From contig OY969712.1 of NCBI GenBank assembly GCA_963702105.1, positions 4,526,001 through 4,590,000 of the forward strand: DNA of 64,000 nt, read 5' to 3'. The notes under the pieces were generated by a model that was given only the letters and a program-made list of their open reading frames with translations, searched no databases and had not been told where the DNA came from. This document shows positions 28,601 to 35,741 of the stretch, one piece after another; the first letter of the stretch is position 1, and each line of letters starts with the position of its first letter. Made by a program: the position numbers and the translations under genes. Source of the DNA: ZC4RG20 sp963702105. Its GTDB lineage: Bacteria > Pseudomonadota > Gammaproteobacteria > Steroidobacterales > Rariloculaceae.

Positions 28601-29308
28601 GCCATCGCCAAGGCGGCCGTGCTCTACGCGTTCAGGACGCTCGTGCGGCGCCCCATTCCGCTCAACGAAGGGTGCCTCCAGCCGCTCTCGATCCGGCTGC
28701 CCGAGCGCTCCCTCGTCAATCCCGTCTATCCGGCGGCCGTCGTCGCCGGCAACGTCGAGACCTCGCAGTGCATTGCCGACGCGCTGCTGGCCGCGCTCGG
28801 CGCCGCGGCCTCGTCGCAGGGCACGATGAACAACTTCACTTTCGGCGACGCGCGCTATCAGTACTACGAGACGCTCTGCGGCGGTGCGGGCGCGGGTCGG
28901 GGTTTCGAAGGCGCGAGCGCGGTACACACGCACATGACGAACTCGCGGCTCACGGACCCGGAAGTGCTCGAGACGCGCTTCCCCGTACGCGTGCGGCGCT
29001 TCGAGATCCGCGCGGGCTCGGGCGGCTCAGGAATCTGGCGCGGCGGCGACGGCGTCGTGCGCGAGCTCGAATTTCTGGCGCCGATGCGGGCCGCGATCCT
29101 CTCGAACCGCCGCCGCGTGCCGCCCTTCGGTCTCGCGGGCGGCGGCGACGGCCGCCCGGGGCGCAACTACATCGTCCGGGCGGACGGAGCCTTCGAGCTG
29201 CTCGGATCCACGGCCGAGGCCGCGCTCGAGGCGGGCGACCGTTTCGTCATCGAGACGCCGGGGGGCGGCGGCTATGGCGCGGCGCCGGCCGCCTCACAGC
29301 GCCGTTAG
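25676..29308 (+). CDS. Fused hydantoinase/5-oxoprolinase
   Basis: A 1210-residue enzyme of the ATP-dependent 5-oxoprolinase/N-methylhydantoinase family. The HyuA half (about residues 10-690) begins WHFWIDRGGTFTDIVAR, the nucleotide-binding signature, and includes GFDMGGTSTNV. The HyuB half follows, with LEVFNNLFMHVAERMG, DGGTHLPDITVVTPVF and the Gly-rich end ETPGGGGYG. Fusion and length match eukaryotic-type OPLAH, which opens 5-oxoproline to glutamate; a hydantoin substrate cannot be excluded. GTG start at 25676. The 3' end overlaps the opposing sheath-like gene by 15 bp. Confidence 0.92.
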   Translation: MEREPSPAPGWHFWIDRGGTFTDIVARSPGGALATLKLLSADPERYEDASVEGIRRLLAAAPPQERRIEAVRMGTTVATNALLERRGEPTVLVVTGGFRDALRIGTQQRPDLFALDIRLPEMLYTEVLEAVERVGAEGEVVTALDAERLEADLKRVLERGIASVAIVFMHGYRYPEHERRAGEIARRLGFRQVSLSHETSPLIKLVPRGDTTLADAYLTPVLARHVASLERALAAELEGRPLLFMQSHGGLARAPFFRGKDSVLSGPAGGVVGMAATARAAGFPRVLGFDMGGTSTNVSLYAGEFERTGAETIAGVRIAAPMLSIHTVAAGGGSTVQFASGRLQVGPGSAGARPGPACYRHGGPLTVTDANVLLGRIQPDFFPQAFGPDGRGPIDAGVVREGFEALARRVEAETGVAQDAERVASGCLRIAVERMANAIKKISVERGHDPADFALASFGGAGGQHACQVADALGVETVLVHPLAGVLSAFGVGLADLSTIRQQAVEGRLEDCEAELAAVADRLAEEAAGELRAQGVAAAMIEVRARLGLRAEGSDTVLRVDFEDVPRARADFGEAHRRHFGFLLPETPVVAAWVEIEAVGKTASPEEARVPPQAGEPQARARRRIWFDGAAVEAPVFERAALGAGAAVRGPALVVEANATTVVERHWLAVLDDFGRLILSRSVPRARTERVGTAADPVMLEVFNNLFMHVAERMGVVLENTAHSVNIKERLDFSCAVFGPDGALIANAPHMPVHLGSMGDSVRSVLAKFSDSMRRGDAFMLNAPYDGGTHLPDITVVTPVFSADGARLDFVVASRAHHADIGGTTPGSMPPASRRIDEEGVLVECRKLVAAGLLLGEETRALLAAGPYPARNPEQNLADLAAQVAANAKGAAELGALVARYGRDAVHAYMRHVQANAEECVREALAALGGGEWRTSFDGGETVAVAVRVDAARREAVVDFAGTSGMSPTNFNAPAAIAKAAVLYAFRTLVRRPIPLNEGCLQPLSIRLPERSLVNPVYPAAVVAGNVETSQCIADALLAALGAAASSQGTMNNFTFGDARYQYYETLCGGAGAGRGFEGASAVHTHMTNSRLTDPEVLETRFPVRVRRFEIRAGSGGSGIWRGGDGVVRELEFLAPMRAAILSNRRRVPPFGLAGGGDGRPGRNYIVRADGAFELLGSTAEAALEAGDRFVIETPGGGGYGAAPAASQRR

Positions 29309-30853
29309 CGCGTCGTCGAGCGGCGGCACGGCCCGGGTCGACGCACCGCCCGAGCCGTAACGGATCTCGTAGACCTCGAAGCGGCGCGGGCGCAGCACCG
29401 CGAAGCCGAAGCGCAGGATCACGACGTCGGCCGTGCGCCGCACGCGCACGAAGTAGGACTGATCGGCGCGTTCGCCGGCCAGCACGCCCTCGGCGTGAAG
29501 CCCGGCGAGGAAGCGCGAGACCTGCTCCTCGAGGCGCGCCTCGGCACCGTCCCCGGCAGCGCCCGCCCCGAGGCGCGCCGGAACCCAATGCGCCGCCCGC
29601 TCGATCGACCCGAGCACGAACAGCGACAGCCGGCGCGTATCGAGCCGCTGCCACTCGTCATCTACGGTGTGGCGCCGCTCGAGGCACACGTTGCCGCGCA
29701 GGCGGATGTTGCCGCCCGGCCCGCGGCACAATGTGTTGACCCCGAATCGATGCAGCCGCTCGGCCTGTTTCGAATCGATCTCGGTCATGGCCGTCAGCGC
29801 GGCGGCGAGGCGCGGCTCGTCGCCGCGCGGCAAGCCCCGCGCCGTCTCCGCCGCGAGCAGCCCGGCGATGGCTCCGCAGGCGGGCAGCCCGAACGGGAAG
29901 CGCACGAGCTCCGCGCGCGGCCGCAGCCTCGGGAAATACGTCAAGGCGTTCGGGCTCGTGAGCCCGGCGGCGCGCGCGGCGAGCAGCGCGGCGTCGGGGG
30001 TGCGCCAGGCCCACGGAGGATCCCAGACGAGCAGCGCGCGGCGCCCCTCGCAGTACCGCTCAGCGGCCACGAACGTCGTCGTGCCGACGTCCCGTCCGGG
30101 CGGCGACGGGATGCAGAGGATGTCGATGCGCGGCACGCGGTCGAGGGCGAAGAGCCCCGTGCCCTCGCGGTTCGAGCCGACGATGTCGTAGTCGGTGAGC
30201 TCCTCGCCGTCCGTGCCCGAGCGCGGAAAGTCGAGGTACGGGATCGCGTCGCCGGGGTGCTTGGCGACCGTCGCATCGGGCCGCACGGACGGCAGCGGAC
30301 CGACGAGCGAGACGAGCTCGGACTGCTGGAGCACGTCCACGACGAAGCGCGGATCGTCGCGCGCGACCGAGACCGCCGGAAAGAGCTCCTGGTCTTCGAT
30401 GAGCCTCGAGCCCGGGCGCCCGAGCCGCTGGACGACGAGATTGAAGCGCTCGCCCTCCTGCTCCACGCCGTCGTAGTCGATCGAAACGCGGAGCGTCTCG
30501 CGGCTGCCCGGCCGGCGCGCCTTGAGCCGCAGCGCGCCTTCGCCCGCGCCGATCTCGATCGACGCATGGCTCGCGCGATTCGCGAGCCGCACGACGACCG
30601 CGACCGTTCCGCCGTTGAGAAAAAAGTGCTCGACGGCCTGCGGCAGGAAGCTGAAACCGCAATGGCCGCCGAAGACGCGGCGATAGTCGTCTACGCCCCT
30701 GATCTCGACGGGCTCGTTCGTGGGCCCGCGCTCGGTCCTGCCGAGAAATGCGGCGACGGCGGGACCCGCGAGCGGTATCGGCGGCGCCGCGTCCGGACGC
30801 GGCGCCCGGGGCCGCCCCGTCGCGCGAGCGAAGTCAATCTGATCGACTGCCAT
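29294..30853 (-). CDS. Orphan phage-tail-sheath-like protein
   Basis: A 519-residue soluble protein. IPLAGPAVAAFLGRTERGPTNEPVEI, YRRVFGG and AVEHFFLNGGTVAVVVRLAN match the start of contractile-tail sheath proteins, which normally read PIxGVxTSxAAFVGxxxxGP and FFxNGGxxxxVVRV. The late part (MTEIDSKQAERLHRFGVNTL, LFVLGSIERAAHWV) also fits the sheath C-terminal domain. The usual PGVYVEE N-terminus is missing. No tube, baseplate, spike or AAA genes flank it; neighbours are a rhomboid protease and an oxoprolinase. It may be a relic or a repurposed sheath. ATG 30853 is chosen; upstream residues are not sheath-like. Confidence 0.75.
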   Translation of the reverse strand: MAVDQIDFARATGRPRAPRPDAAPPIPLAGPAVAAFLGRTERGPTNEPVEIRGVDDYRRVFGGHCGFSFLPQAVEHFFLNGGTVAVVVRLANRASHASIEIGAGEGALRLKARRPGSRETLRVSIDYDGVEQEGERFNLVVQRLGRPGSRLIEDQELFPAVSVARDDPRFVVDVLQQSELVSLVGPLPSVRPDATVAKHPGDAIPYLDFPRSGTDGEELTDYDIVGSNREGTGLFALDRVPRIDILCIPSPPGRDVGTTTFVAAERYCEGRRALLVWDPPWAWRTPDAALLAARAAGLTSPNALTYFPRLRPRAELVRFPFGLPACGAIAGLLAAETARGLPRGDEPRLAAALTAMTEIDSKQAERLHRFGVNTLCRGPGGNIRLRGNVCLERRHTVDDEWQRLDTRRLSLFVLGSIERAAHWVPARLGAGAAGDGAEARLEEQVSRFLAGLHAEGVLAGERADQSYFVRVRRTADVVILRFGFAVLRPRRFEVYEIRYGSGGASTRAVPPLDDALTAL

Positions 30854-30922
30854 ATTGTCTTGCGCGAAAAGGCGGATCATAGCTGGACGGCCGCGTGCGT
30901 GCAGCAATTGCAGCTGCAGGAT

Positions 30923-31612
30923 CTACCAGAGCGGGCGCAGCGGCGGCGGTCTGCGCGTGAAAACCCGCATGAGCAGCATGCCGGCGACGAAGCCGCCCAC
31001 GTGCGCGCGGAAGGCGACGCCGCCCCCTGCGCCGGCCGGCGCCGCCGAGCTCAAGAGCTGCGCGAGGAACCACATGCCGAGCACGAACACGGCCGGGAGC
31101 CGCAGCGTCCAGGGGATGAAGATCAGCGGGATCACGACGAGAACGTTTGCGCGCGGATACAACAAGAGGTAGGCCCCGAGGACGCCCGAGATCGCACCGC
31201 TCGCACCGATCATGGGAACGATCGAATCGGGAGCCGGCAGCGCCTGAGACAGCCCTGCTACCAGGCCGCAGATCAGGTAGAAGGCGATGAAGCGGCCGTG
31301 CCCCATGCGGTCCTCGACGTTGTCGCCGAAGATCCAGAGATAGAGCATGTTGCCCCCGACGTGCAGCAGGCCGCCGTGCAGGAACATCGACGTGAACAGC
31401 GTGACCGGCGCCGGCACCCAGCGCAGGGCCTCGGGAAGCTGCTGGTTGCCGAGCAGCACGGCCGGAATCAACCCGAGGGCGTAGACGACCTCTTCGGCGC
31501 CGCGCCGCGGCAGCAGGGCCTGCCAAAGATAGACGATCACGCAGACCGCGATGATCGCGATCGTCACGACCGGCCGCAGGACCGTGGGGTTGTCGTCGCG
31601 CAGCGGGATCAT
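30923..31612 (-). CDS. Rhomboid-family intramembrane serine protease
   Basis: A 229-residue integral membrane protein with about six helices. The active-site pair is Ser138 in GASGAISG and His204 in AHVGGF. The family HxxxN-type motif HVGGNMLYLWIFGD and the conserved GxxR loop are present. Rhomboids cut transmembrane substrates inside the bilayer; the substrate here is unknown. ATG 31612 gives the family-typical N-terminus MIPLRDDNPT. It follows the L,D-transpeptidase on the same strand. Confidence 0.92.
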   Translation of the reverse strand: MIPLRDDNPTVLRPVVTIAIIAVCVIVYLWQALLPRRGAEEVVYALGLIPAVLLGNQQLPEALRWVPAPVTLFTSMFLHGGLLHVGGNMLYLWIFGDNVEDRMGHGRFIAFYLICGLVAGLSQALPAPDSIVPMIGASGAISGVLGAYLLLYPRANVLVVIPLIFIPWTLRLPAVFVLGMWFLAQLLSSAAPAGAGGGVAFRAHVGGFVAGMLLMRVFTRRPPPLRPLW

Positions 31613-31652
31613 GCGGGGCGAAGACGCCCGGGCTAGCGGCCCGAGGACCGAA

Positions 31653-32753
31653 TCAATCGGCCGCCGCCGCGGTCGCGACCGGAACCGTATTGGCGACGAT
31701 GCGCGCCGCGGCGAGGTACGCCTCGAGGCTCTGGTCCGTGTTGCCGACCGGGAACGGGATGCCGCGCTTCTCGGCGACGACGCGCGCCACGGCCTCCCGG
31801 TTCAGCGCAAGCGGCGGATGGCTTCCGCGGGCCTCGGCCGCAGCGATGGCCTTCTCGGCCTCCGCGGCCAGGTCCCGCCCGTCCTCGAGCGCGGGGTGCA
31901 CCTCGAGGTAGAGGGTGCCGTCTACCCAGCCGGCCAGCACGGGCTGGTCGACGATGCGCACGGGCGTGCCGCGCGGAACCTGCCGGAACAGCGTCTCGAT
32001 GTCTTCGGGATACAAACGGATGCAGCCGTGGCTTACCCGCATGCCGACGCCCGCGGGCTTGTTCGTGCCGTGGATCAGGTAGCCCGGCAGCGAGAGCTGC
32101 AGCGCATACTGGCCCAGCGGATTGTCCGGGCCCGGCGGCACGACGGCCGGCAGCGGGTCCCCGGCCTCCGCGTGCTCCTTGCGCACCGAGGCCGGCACGT
32201 ACCAGGCCGGGTCTTCGACCTTGTGCACGACCTTGGCGACGCCGGTCGGCGTCGCCCAGCCGTCGCGGCCGATGCCGATAGGATGGGTCGTGACCGCGAG
32301 GACGCTCGAGGCGGACTTCTTCTCTCGCCTATAATAGAAGAGCCGCATCGCGGGCAGATTGACGACGATGCCCTCGTGGGGCGCGGCGGGCAGGATCGAC
32401 CGAGTGGGCAGGAAGACCGGCGTGCCCTCCCCCGGCAGCCATTGATCGACGTGCGGATTCGCGTGCCGCATGGCTTCGTAGCCTAGGTCGTACTGCCGCG
32501 CGATGGCCGAGAACGTGTTCTCGTAGCGGGTGAACAGCACCTCTACCTGCCCGACGACCTCGGTCTTCGCGTCGAGGCCCTCGTAGCGGCTCGTATCGAG
32601 CGGCGGGAGCCGCGGCGCCGATGGATCGGGTGCGAGGGCCGCGGCCGCGTGCTCGGGCGAGCGCGGAGACGTGATCGCGCAGCCCGCTACGAGCAGCGAG
32701 AGTGCGGCGACGGCGCCGGGGCGGCGCCACGGGGACTTCTCGGGGCCGGACAT
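31653..32753 (-). CDS. LysM-containing L,D-transpeptidase lipoprotein (YkuD family)
   Basis: A 366-residue envelope enzyme. The signal peptide ends in the lipobox LLVAGC (Cys25). A LysM-like module (YENTFSAIARQYDLGYEAMRHANP, about 77-116) precedes the YkuD domain (about 127-265) with catalytic HGTNKP and SHGCIRLYPED, nucleophile Cys244. Such enzymes make 3-3 peptidoglycan crosslinks or attach lipoproteins to murein. Overall arrangement resembles the ErfK/YbiS/YcfS group. It lies between rhomboid and sohB on the same strand. Confidence 0.92.
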   Translation of the reverse strand: MSGPEKSPWRRPGAVAALSLLVAGCAITSPRSPEHAAAALAPDPSAPRLPPLDTSRYEGLDAKTEVVGQVEVLFTRYENTFSAIARQYDLGYEAMRHANPHVDQWLPGEGTPVFLPTRSILPAAPHEGIVVNLPAMRLFYYRREKKSASSVLAVTTHPIGIGRDGWATPTGVAKVVHKVEDPAWYVPASVRKEHAEAGDPLPAVVPPGPDNPLGQYALQLSLPGYLIHGTNKPAGVGMRVSHGCIRLYPEDIETLFRQVPRGTPVRIVDQPVLAGWVDGTLYLEVHPALEDGRDLAAEAEKAIAAAEARGSHPPLALNREAVARVVAEKRGIPFPVGNTDQSLEAYLAAARIVANTVPVATAAAAD

Positions 32754-32777
32754 AACGCGGGGAGTATAGCCGGCCCT

Positions 32778-33761
32778 TCAGCGTGCCAACAGGCTGTCGA
32801 CGCCGCCGAGCAGACGCTCGGGCAGCCGGCGCCGCCGCTTGAACGCGACGTGGTAGAGATCCCGCCGCGTCGCGGCTTCGAGCAGAAAGTCGTCGCTCGT
32901 CGTGATCTCGTCCACGAGCTTGAGCTCGAGAGCCTTGGAGCCGTACCAGTGTTCGCCCGTCGCGACGCGGTCGAGATCGACCTCGGCGCGGAATTCGGCG
33001 ATCTGACGCTTGAAGAGCTCGTGGACCTCCTCGACCTCCTCGCGCATCTTGTCGCGGTCTTCCTCCGTGTTCTTGCCGAACAGCGTCAACGTGCGCTTGT
33101 AGCGCCCGGCCGTGACCTGCTCGAAATCGATGCCGTTGCGCTCGAGCAGGCGATGAAAGTTCGGAATCTGGGCGAGCACGCCGATCGAGCCGACGATCGC
33201 GAACGGTGCGGCGATGATCCGGTCCGCAACCGTGGCCATGAGGTAGCCGCCGCTCGCGGCGACCTTGTCCACGGCCACGACGAGGCGGATCCCGCGGCGT
33301 TTGATGCGCATGAGCTGGGAGGCCGCGAAACCGTGGTCGTTGACCGTGCCGCCGCTGTTCTCGAGGCGCACGAGCACCTCATCGCGCTCGGTCGCGACGC
33401 CGAGAATCGCATTGACCTCTCGGCGCAGGGAGGTGGCCGCCGTGGCGCGCAGATCGCCCTTGAAGTCGAGCACGAACGTGCGGTCGCGCGGAACCTCCGC
33501 CTTGCCGCGCTGCGCCTTCTTGCGCTCCTTGGCCCGCGCCTTGAGCACCTTGCGGAAAACGTTCTTGTCGTGCACGGCCCGCCGGATCGTGTCCGCCTGT
33601 TCCTCGAACGCGCGGTTCAGGTGGGTGACTACGAGACTCTCGCCGCGCCCGCTGCCGCGGCGCGCGGCCGCGAGAATCGCGACGATGGCGAGGACCAGCG
33701 CGAGGACGACCGTCACGACCTCCGCCGCGAACAATCCGTAGGACGCGGCGAACCCGTTCAT
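32778..33761 (-). CDS. sohB: Inner-membrane S49 peptidase SohB
   Basis: ATG 33761 gives 327 residues: an N-terminal membrane anchor (about 10-33), a basic linker rich in Lys/Arg, and the S49 protease domain with VLDFKGDLRATAATSLRREV, the catalytic AASGGYLMATVADRIIA (Ser170) and SIGVLAQIPNFHRLLER. Length and the anchored architecture match SohB rather than the 600-residue SppA. The longer open frame upstream is antisense-like Ser/Arg-rich sequence over lipA and is rejected. Confidence 0.92.
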   Translation of the reverse strand: MNGFAASYGLFAAEVVTVVLALVLAIVAILAAARRGSGRGESLVVTHLNRAFEEQADTIRRAVHDKNVFRKVLKARAKERKKAQRGKAEVPRDRTFVLDFKGDLRATAATSLRREVNAILGVATERDEVLVRLENSGGTVNDHGFAASQLMRIKRRGIRLVVAVDKVAASGGYLMATVADRIIAAPFAIVGSIGVLAQIPNFHRLLERNGIDFEQVTAGRYKRTLTLFGKNTEEDRDKMREEVEEVHELFKRQIAEFRAEVDLDRVATGEHWYGSKALELKLVDEITTSDDFLLEAATRRDLYHVAFKRRRRLPERLLGGVDSLLAR

Positions 33762-33792
33762 GTCCGTTGGAAGCGCGCGCCGCGGGGCACGG

Positions 33793-34794
33793 CTACAGCC
33801 CCACGTTGTTGTGCTCGAAGACGCGGTCGGCGCGATAGCTCGAACGCACGAGCGGACCGGCGACGACCTCGAGGAAGCCGCGCTCGAGGCCGAGGGCGCG
33901 GTACTGCTCGAACTCCTCGGGCGCCACGTAGCGCTCGACGGGCAGGTGGTTCGGCGTGGGCCGCAGGTACTGGCCGAAAGTGACGATGTCCACGCCCGCG
34001 GCGCGCGCGTCGTCGAGCGCCTGAGCGATCTCGGCCTCCGTCTCGCCGAGGCCGACCATGAGGCTCGTCTTCGTGAGCACGCCCGGCCGGTGGCGCTTGG
34101 CATGCTCGAGCACGCGGAGGGTGCGGGCGTAGCCCGCACGCGCGTCGCGCACGCGCGCCGTGAGGCGCTCGACCGTCTCGAGGTTCTGCGCGAACACGTC
34201 TAGCCCCGAATCGACGACCGTCTCCACGTCCGCCTCGCGGCCGCAGAAATCCGGCGTCAGCGCCTCGACGGCCGTCCCGGGCGAGGCCGCCTTTACGGCA
34301 CGGACGCAGGCCGCGTAGTGGGCCGCGCCGCCGTCGGGAAGGTCGTCGCGATCCACGGAGGTCAGCACGACGTAGCGCAGCCCCATGAGCACGACCGAGC
34401 GGGCCGCGTTTTCGGGCTCCTCGGCGTCGAGCCAGCCGCGCGGATTACCTGTGTCCACCGCACAGAACTGGCAGGCGCGCGTGCAGACGGCGCCCATGAG
34501 CATGATCGTGGCCGTCCCGGCCGACCAGCACTCGCCGATGTTCGGGCACATGGATTCTTCGCAGACGGTCGCGAGCCGGTGCTCGCGCACCGTCTGCTTG
34601 ACCCTTTCATAGGCGGGGCCGGAGGGCAGCCTCGCGCGCAGCCACGCGGGTTTGGGCGCCGACTTCAGCTCGCGGCGCTCGTCCCGGTTCTTGACGCCGT
34701 TCTTGATGGCCGCGAAGCCCTGCGGCGTGCGGTACTTACCGCCCGTAGCGACGGATGGCGCGGTGACGACGGGGATGCCGCGGAACTCGCTCAC
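33793..34794 (-). CDS. lipA: Lipoyl synthase
   Basis: Radical-SAM enzyme inserting two sulfurs into octanoylated lipoyl domains. The 333 residues carry both iron-sulfur motifs: the auxiliary cluster CEESMCPNIGEC and the radical-SAM CTRACQFC, followed by the VLTSVDRDDL and QNLETV segments and the C-terminal RSSYRAD. GTG start at 34794. No lipB neighbour is visible in the window, although the two are often adjacent, so octanoyl transfer must be encoded elsewhere. Confidence 0.97.
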   Translation of the reverse strand: MSEFRGIPVVTAPSVATGGKYRTPQGFAAIKNGVKNRDERRELKSAPKPAWLRARLPSGPAYERVKQTVREHRLATVCEESMCPNIGECWSAGTATIMLMGAVCTRACQFCAVDTGNPRGWLDAEEPENAARSVVLMGLRYVVLTSVDRDDLPDGGAAHYAACVRAVKAASPGTAVEALTPDFCGREADVETVVDSGLDVFAQNLETVERLTARVRDARAGYARTLRVLEHAKRHRPGVLTKTSLMVGLGETEAEIAQALDDARAAGVDIVTFGQYLRPTPNHLPVERYVAPEEFEQYRALGLERGFLEVVAGPLVRSSYRADRVFEHNNVGL

Positions 34795-34850
34795 TGGCTG
34801 GTAGACTCTCGCAAAGGGTTAAAGTATCTCACGGTTTCCCGACAGCGTGT

Positions 34851-35363
34851 ATGAGCCGCTATCGTCCACCCCGGCCCCGAAGCTCCCAATACATCACCGC
34901 GGAAGGCGCCACCCGGCTCCGCGACGAGCTCGATTTCCTCTGGAAGACAAAGCGGCCGGCCGTCACGAGGGCCGTCGGCGAGGCTGCGGCGCAGGGCGAC
35001 CGCTCCGAGAATGCCGAGTACATTTACGGCAAGAAGCAGCTTGCCGAGATCGACCGGCGCATCAGGTTCCTGCGGCGGCGCCTCGACGGCATGCAGGTGG
35101 TCTCCTCGCCGCCGAGCGACCGCGGCCGAATCTACTTCGGCGCCTGGTTCGAACTCGAGGACGAGGCCGGCGTGCGCCGGCGTTACCGGCTCGTCGGGCC
35201 GGACGAGGTGGGGTTCGCGGACGAGCACGTCAGCATCGATTCGCCGCTCGGGCGCGCGGTGCGCGGTAAGGCGGTGGACGAGGCGCTCAGCGTCGCGGCG
35301 CCCGAGGGCGAGCGCAGCTTCACGGTCGTTCGCGTCGAGTACGAGGCGCCCGCGGGCGCGTGA
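34851..35363 (+). CDS. greB: Transcript cleavage/elongation factor GreB
   Basis: Rescues backtracked RNA polymerase by stimulating cleavage. The 170 residues have the N-terminal coiled coil with the acidic tip (GDRSENAEYIYGKKQL; catalytic acidic pair next to the tip) and the C-terminal FKBP-like domain (YRLVGPDEVGFADEHVSIDSPLGRAV). The basic opening MSRYRPPRPR and the YIYGKK motif distinguish GreB from GreA. It is divergent from lipA across 56 bp. Confidence 0.95.
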   Translation: MSRYRPPRPRSSQYITAEGATRLRDELDFLWKTKRPAVTRAVGEAAAQGDRSENAEYIYGKKQLAEIDRRIRFLRRRLDGMQVVSSPPSDRGRIYFGAWFELEDEAGVRRRYRLVGPDEVGFADEHVSIDSPLGRAVRGKAVDEALSVAAPEGERSFTVVRVEYEAPAGA

Positions 35364-35383
35364 GGCGAAGACGGGCGGCCGCG

Positions 35384-35411
35384 GAAAAAAAGAAGCCCGG
35401 CAGAGCCGGGC
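35384..35411 (-). terminator. Intrinsic terminator, minus strand
   Basis: GCCCGGC-AGA-GCCGGGC (35395-35411) forms a perfect 7-bp stem. Read on the minus strand it is followed by TTCTTTTTTT, a typical U-tract. It lies 56 bp after the stop of the small minus-strand gene at 35467 and should end its transcript. Confidence 0.85.
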
Positions 35412-35466
35412 GAAGCGTCACAGGGGGAAAGAACACTGAAACCGAAAACGCCGATTCGCGCGGCGG

Positions 35467-35667
35467 CTACTGCAACCGCGCCCAGTTGATCAGACGAAGG
35501 TCGCTGGAATGCAAGTCGAAATTTCGCGCGAGCAAGGCTTCGATCTCCTTCGTGCCGAAGCGGTGCTCGGTGGCCTGGTTGACCTCCACGACTCCGCTGA
35601 ACTCGCGACCGAAGCCTACGGCGGCCTCGTCGCTGACCACGAAGTGCGTGTAGTACTTGACACCCAT
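35467..35667 (-). CDS. Small conserved-looking hypothetical protein
   Basis: A 66-residue cytosolic protein from ATG 35667 (TTG 35688 would add seven residues). It begins MGVKYYTHFVVSDEAAVGFG and ends SDLRLINWARLQ, with an alternating beta-strand and helix pattern (EFSGVVEV, TKEIEALLARNF). I do not recognise a named family. The strong dedicated terminator just downstream and a clean codon pattern support a real gene. Its 5' part overlaps the possible promoter of the divergent OmpA-like gene. Confidence 0.65.
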   Translation of the reverse strand: MGVKYYTHFVVSDEAAVGFGREFSGVVEVNQATEHRFGTKEIEALLARNFDLHSSDLRLINWARLQ

Positions 35668-35685
35668 GGCTTTGGAGTTTATGGG
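35657..35685 (+). promoter_or_regulatory. Candidate promoter of the OmpA-like gene
   Basis: A perfect TTGACA (35657-35662) is followed after 17 bp by TATGGG (35680-35685), a weak -10. It would start transcription about 50 bp upstream of ATG 35742. It overlaps the first codons of the divergent small gene. Confidence 0.4.
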
Positions 35686-35741
35686 CAAGGCCGGCCCCCA
35701 TCTGTGATTGGGGGCACAAATTCCGTACCGGAGACGACGTT

